DNA of 64,000 bases from contig CBIHNF010000001.1 of assembly GCA_966211335.1 (NCBI GenBank), positions 1,364,001 through 1,428,000 of the forward strand. Reading direction: 5' to 3'. The position numbers and the translations under genes were made by a program. The first letter of the stretch is position 1. Each line of letters starts with the position of its first letter. Below are positions 62,740-64,000 of this stretch, piece after piece. The notes under the pieces are model-generated. The model saw only the letters and a list, made by a program, of their open reading frames with translations. It was not told where the DNA came from and made no database searches. Origin of the DNA: JAPWJZ01 sp966211335. GTDB taxonomy: Bacteria > Pseudomonadota > Alphaproteobacteria > Micavibrionales > UBA2020.

Positions 62740-64000
62740 ATGTTGCGCTACCACGTCATTCCGTTCTGCCTTGCCGGCTGCGTTGCCGGTGCCGTGGCTT
62801 TGGCGCCTACCGCCGCGCGGGCGGAAACGCTGTCGGCCGCGCAGCTGATGGACATGCCGCTCGAAAAGCTTGTCAACGTTGAAATTGAAGTCACCTCCGC
62901 CTCCAAATATGCCGAGAAATCGAGTGAGGCGCCTTCCGCCGTCGAGATCATCAGCGCCGAGGATATCCATACCTATGGCTACCGGACGCTGGCCGACGCC
63001 TTGAACGGGCTGCACGGCATTTACAAAAGCGGTGACCGCAATTACACCACGCTTGGCATCCGCGGCTATAACAACACCGCCAACCCGAACGAGCGGTTGC
63101 TGATCATGATCGACGGTCACCGCATGAACGAAAACGTGTATGACTCCGCCTATTCCGGCGAGGAGTTCATGCTCGACATGAATCTTGTCGACCATATCGA
63201 GTTTATTCCAGGCCCCGGTTCCTCCATCTACGGCGCGAATGCCATGACGGGTACCATCAACGTGGTTTCAAAAAAGGGCGGCGATATCGGCGGGCTCGAG
63301 GTTGAAACCGCGGCCGGCAGTCAGCGCACGGACAGGCTGCGCACGACCTTCGGACGCACGTTGCCGAACGGCGCGGATATCATCGTCTCCGCCTCAGGGT
63401 ATAACAGCGCCGGCGCGCGCGACCTTTACTATCCGGAATATGACGATCCGCTAACCAACAACGGCATCGCCCATAACATGGATACGGAGCAGGCGAGGCA
63501 CCTGTTCGCCAAGCTGAATTACCAAGATTTCACTTTCGAGGGCGGCTATGTCAACCGCACGAAGCAGGTGCCGACCGGCGCCTTCAGCGTGCGCTTCAAC
63601 GACCCGCGCTATGAAACGACGGATACCGAAGGCTTTGGCGAAATCCGCTACGACCATGCCTTTAACGACAAGACGCATCTGGAGCTGAAGGGGTTTTACC
63701 AGGGCTATAACTACCACGGCCACTTCCCCTACGATGATATTTTCGGCGGCCAGTATGTCGACCACGACGGTTTCGGCGGCAGATGGGCGGGGGGCGAGGC
63801 GACGCTGGTGACCACCGCCTTCAAGCATCATAAAATCGTCGTCGGCACTGAATTCCAGTATGACGCCAGCCAGCATCTGGAGAATTACGACGTTTTCGGC
63901 GTGAACGAGAAAACACATAACCAAGGCATGCGCAGCGGCGTTTACGCACAGGATGCCTGGCAGGTGTTTGATAAAGTGACGCTGAACGCAGGCCTGCGCC
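62740..64000 (+). CDS. TonB-dependent outer membrane receptor, N-terminal part
   Basis: The frame is open from ATG 62740 to the right edge (420 codons) and continues beyond. A signal peptide of ~28 residues (CLAGCVAGAVALAPTAARA) is followed by SAAQLMDMPLEKLVNVEI, the plug domain (APSAVEIISAEDIHTYGYRT, LGIRGYNN, LIMIDGHRMNENV, EFIPGPGSSIYGANAMTGTI), and the start of the beta-barrel with alternating aromatic strands. It imports a bulky nutrient, cofactor or siderophore across the outer membrane. It is divergent from the YfiR-like gene, a common pairing. Confidence 0.93.
   Translation, partial: MLRYHVIPFCLAGCVAGAVALAPTAARAETLSAAQLMDMPLEKLVNVEIEVTSASKYAEKSSEAPSAVEIISAEDIHTYGYRTLADALNGLHGIYKSGDRNYTTLGIRGYNNTANPNERLLIMIDGHRMNENVYDSAYSGEEFMLDMNLVDHIEFIPGPGSSIYGANAMTGTINVVSKKGGDIGGLEVETAAGSQRTDRLRTTFGRTLPNGADIIVSASGYNSAGARDLYYPEYDDPLTNNGIAHNMDTEQARHLFAKLNYQDFTFEGGYVNRTKQVPTGAFSVRFNDPRYETTDTEGFGEIRYDHAFNDKTHLELKGFYQGYNYHGHFPYDDIFGGQYVDHDGFGGRWAGGEATLVTTAFKHHKIVVGTEFQYDASQHLENYDVFGVNEKTHNQGMRSGVYAQDAWQVFDKVTLNAGLR

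Overview
The window reads as chromosomal DNA of an alphaproteobacterium. The support is a GC-rich backbone, a DUF1489 protein, a biliverdin heme oxygenase beside a bacteriophytochrome, one stress-type promoter of the form GGAAC-N16-CGTT (the alphaproteobacterial EcfG pattern), and a dense set of hybrid histidine kinases and chemotaxis genes. I cannot name a genus from the sequence alone.

Layout. 1-10.6 kb is a two-component block: the tail of a response regulator, a LOV-domain (blue-light) hybrid kinase on the plus strand, and a convergent pair of very large hybrid kinases, one with nine 92-residue HAMP-type repeats. 10.8-19.7 kb holds mixed housekeeping genes, mostly on the minus strand: an NAD-synthase-like enzyme, a low-affinity iron permease family protein, a prolyl oligopeptidase, a cytochrome c and a FAN1-type nuclease fused to a DEDDh exonuclease. 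19.7-24 kb is a red-light module (heme oxygenase, a Crp/Fnr regulator with a perfect 20-bp dyad just upstream of its start, and a bacteriophytochrome kinase). 24-31 kb carries stress and repair genes (SDR oxidoreductase, Ung, PrmB, deaminase, Na+/H+ antiporter, EF-hand protein). At 31-33.5 kb a tyrosyl-tRNA synthetase is fused in frame to a GNAT acetyltransferase and a 14-copy PGQ decapeptide tail. It is preceded by a 19-residue open frame with four Tyr codons that looks like an attenuation leader.

From 34.9 to 49.8 kb a genomic island of about 15 kb sits in the 3' end of tRNA-Gly(TCC). It has an integrase, AlpA-type and winged-helix regulators, a complete type I restriction-modification operon (hsdM, hsdS, an unknown membrane protein, hsdR, a YgjP-like metallopeptidase), and then an AT-richer two-gene module: an 859-residue protein with a zinc ribbon and a PD-(D/E)XK-like nuclease core, followed by a trypsin-like serine protease. 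I recognise neither gene as part of a named defence system, and this is the best candidate for an undescribed system here. A tRNA-derived repeat marks the right end. Just outside lie a decayed copy of a response regulator and a decayed second tRNA-Gly.

50.7-64 kb returns to the backbone: an acyl-CoA dehydrogenase/oxidase, a CheY-like protein, a REC-REC-GGDEF protein with a destroyed active-site motif, a chemotaxis operon cheA-cheW-cheY-cheB-cheR-cheY2, a chemoreceptor, a YfiR-family protein and the start of a TonB-dependent receptor. The genes outside the island point to a motile cell that integrates blue light, red light and many unidentified inputs through phosphorelays. All functional calls come from reading motifs; no database search was run.
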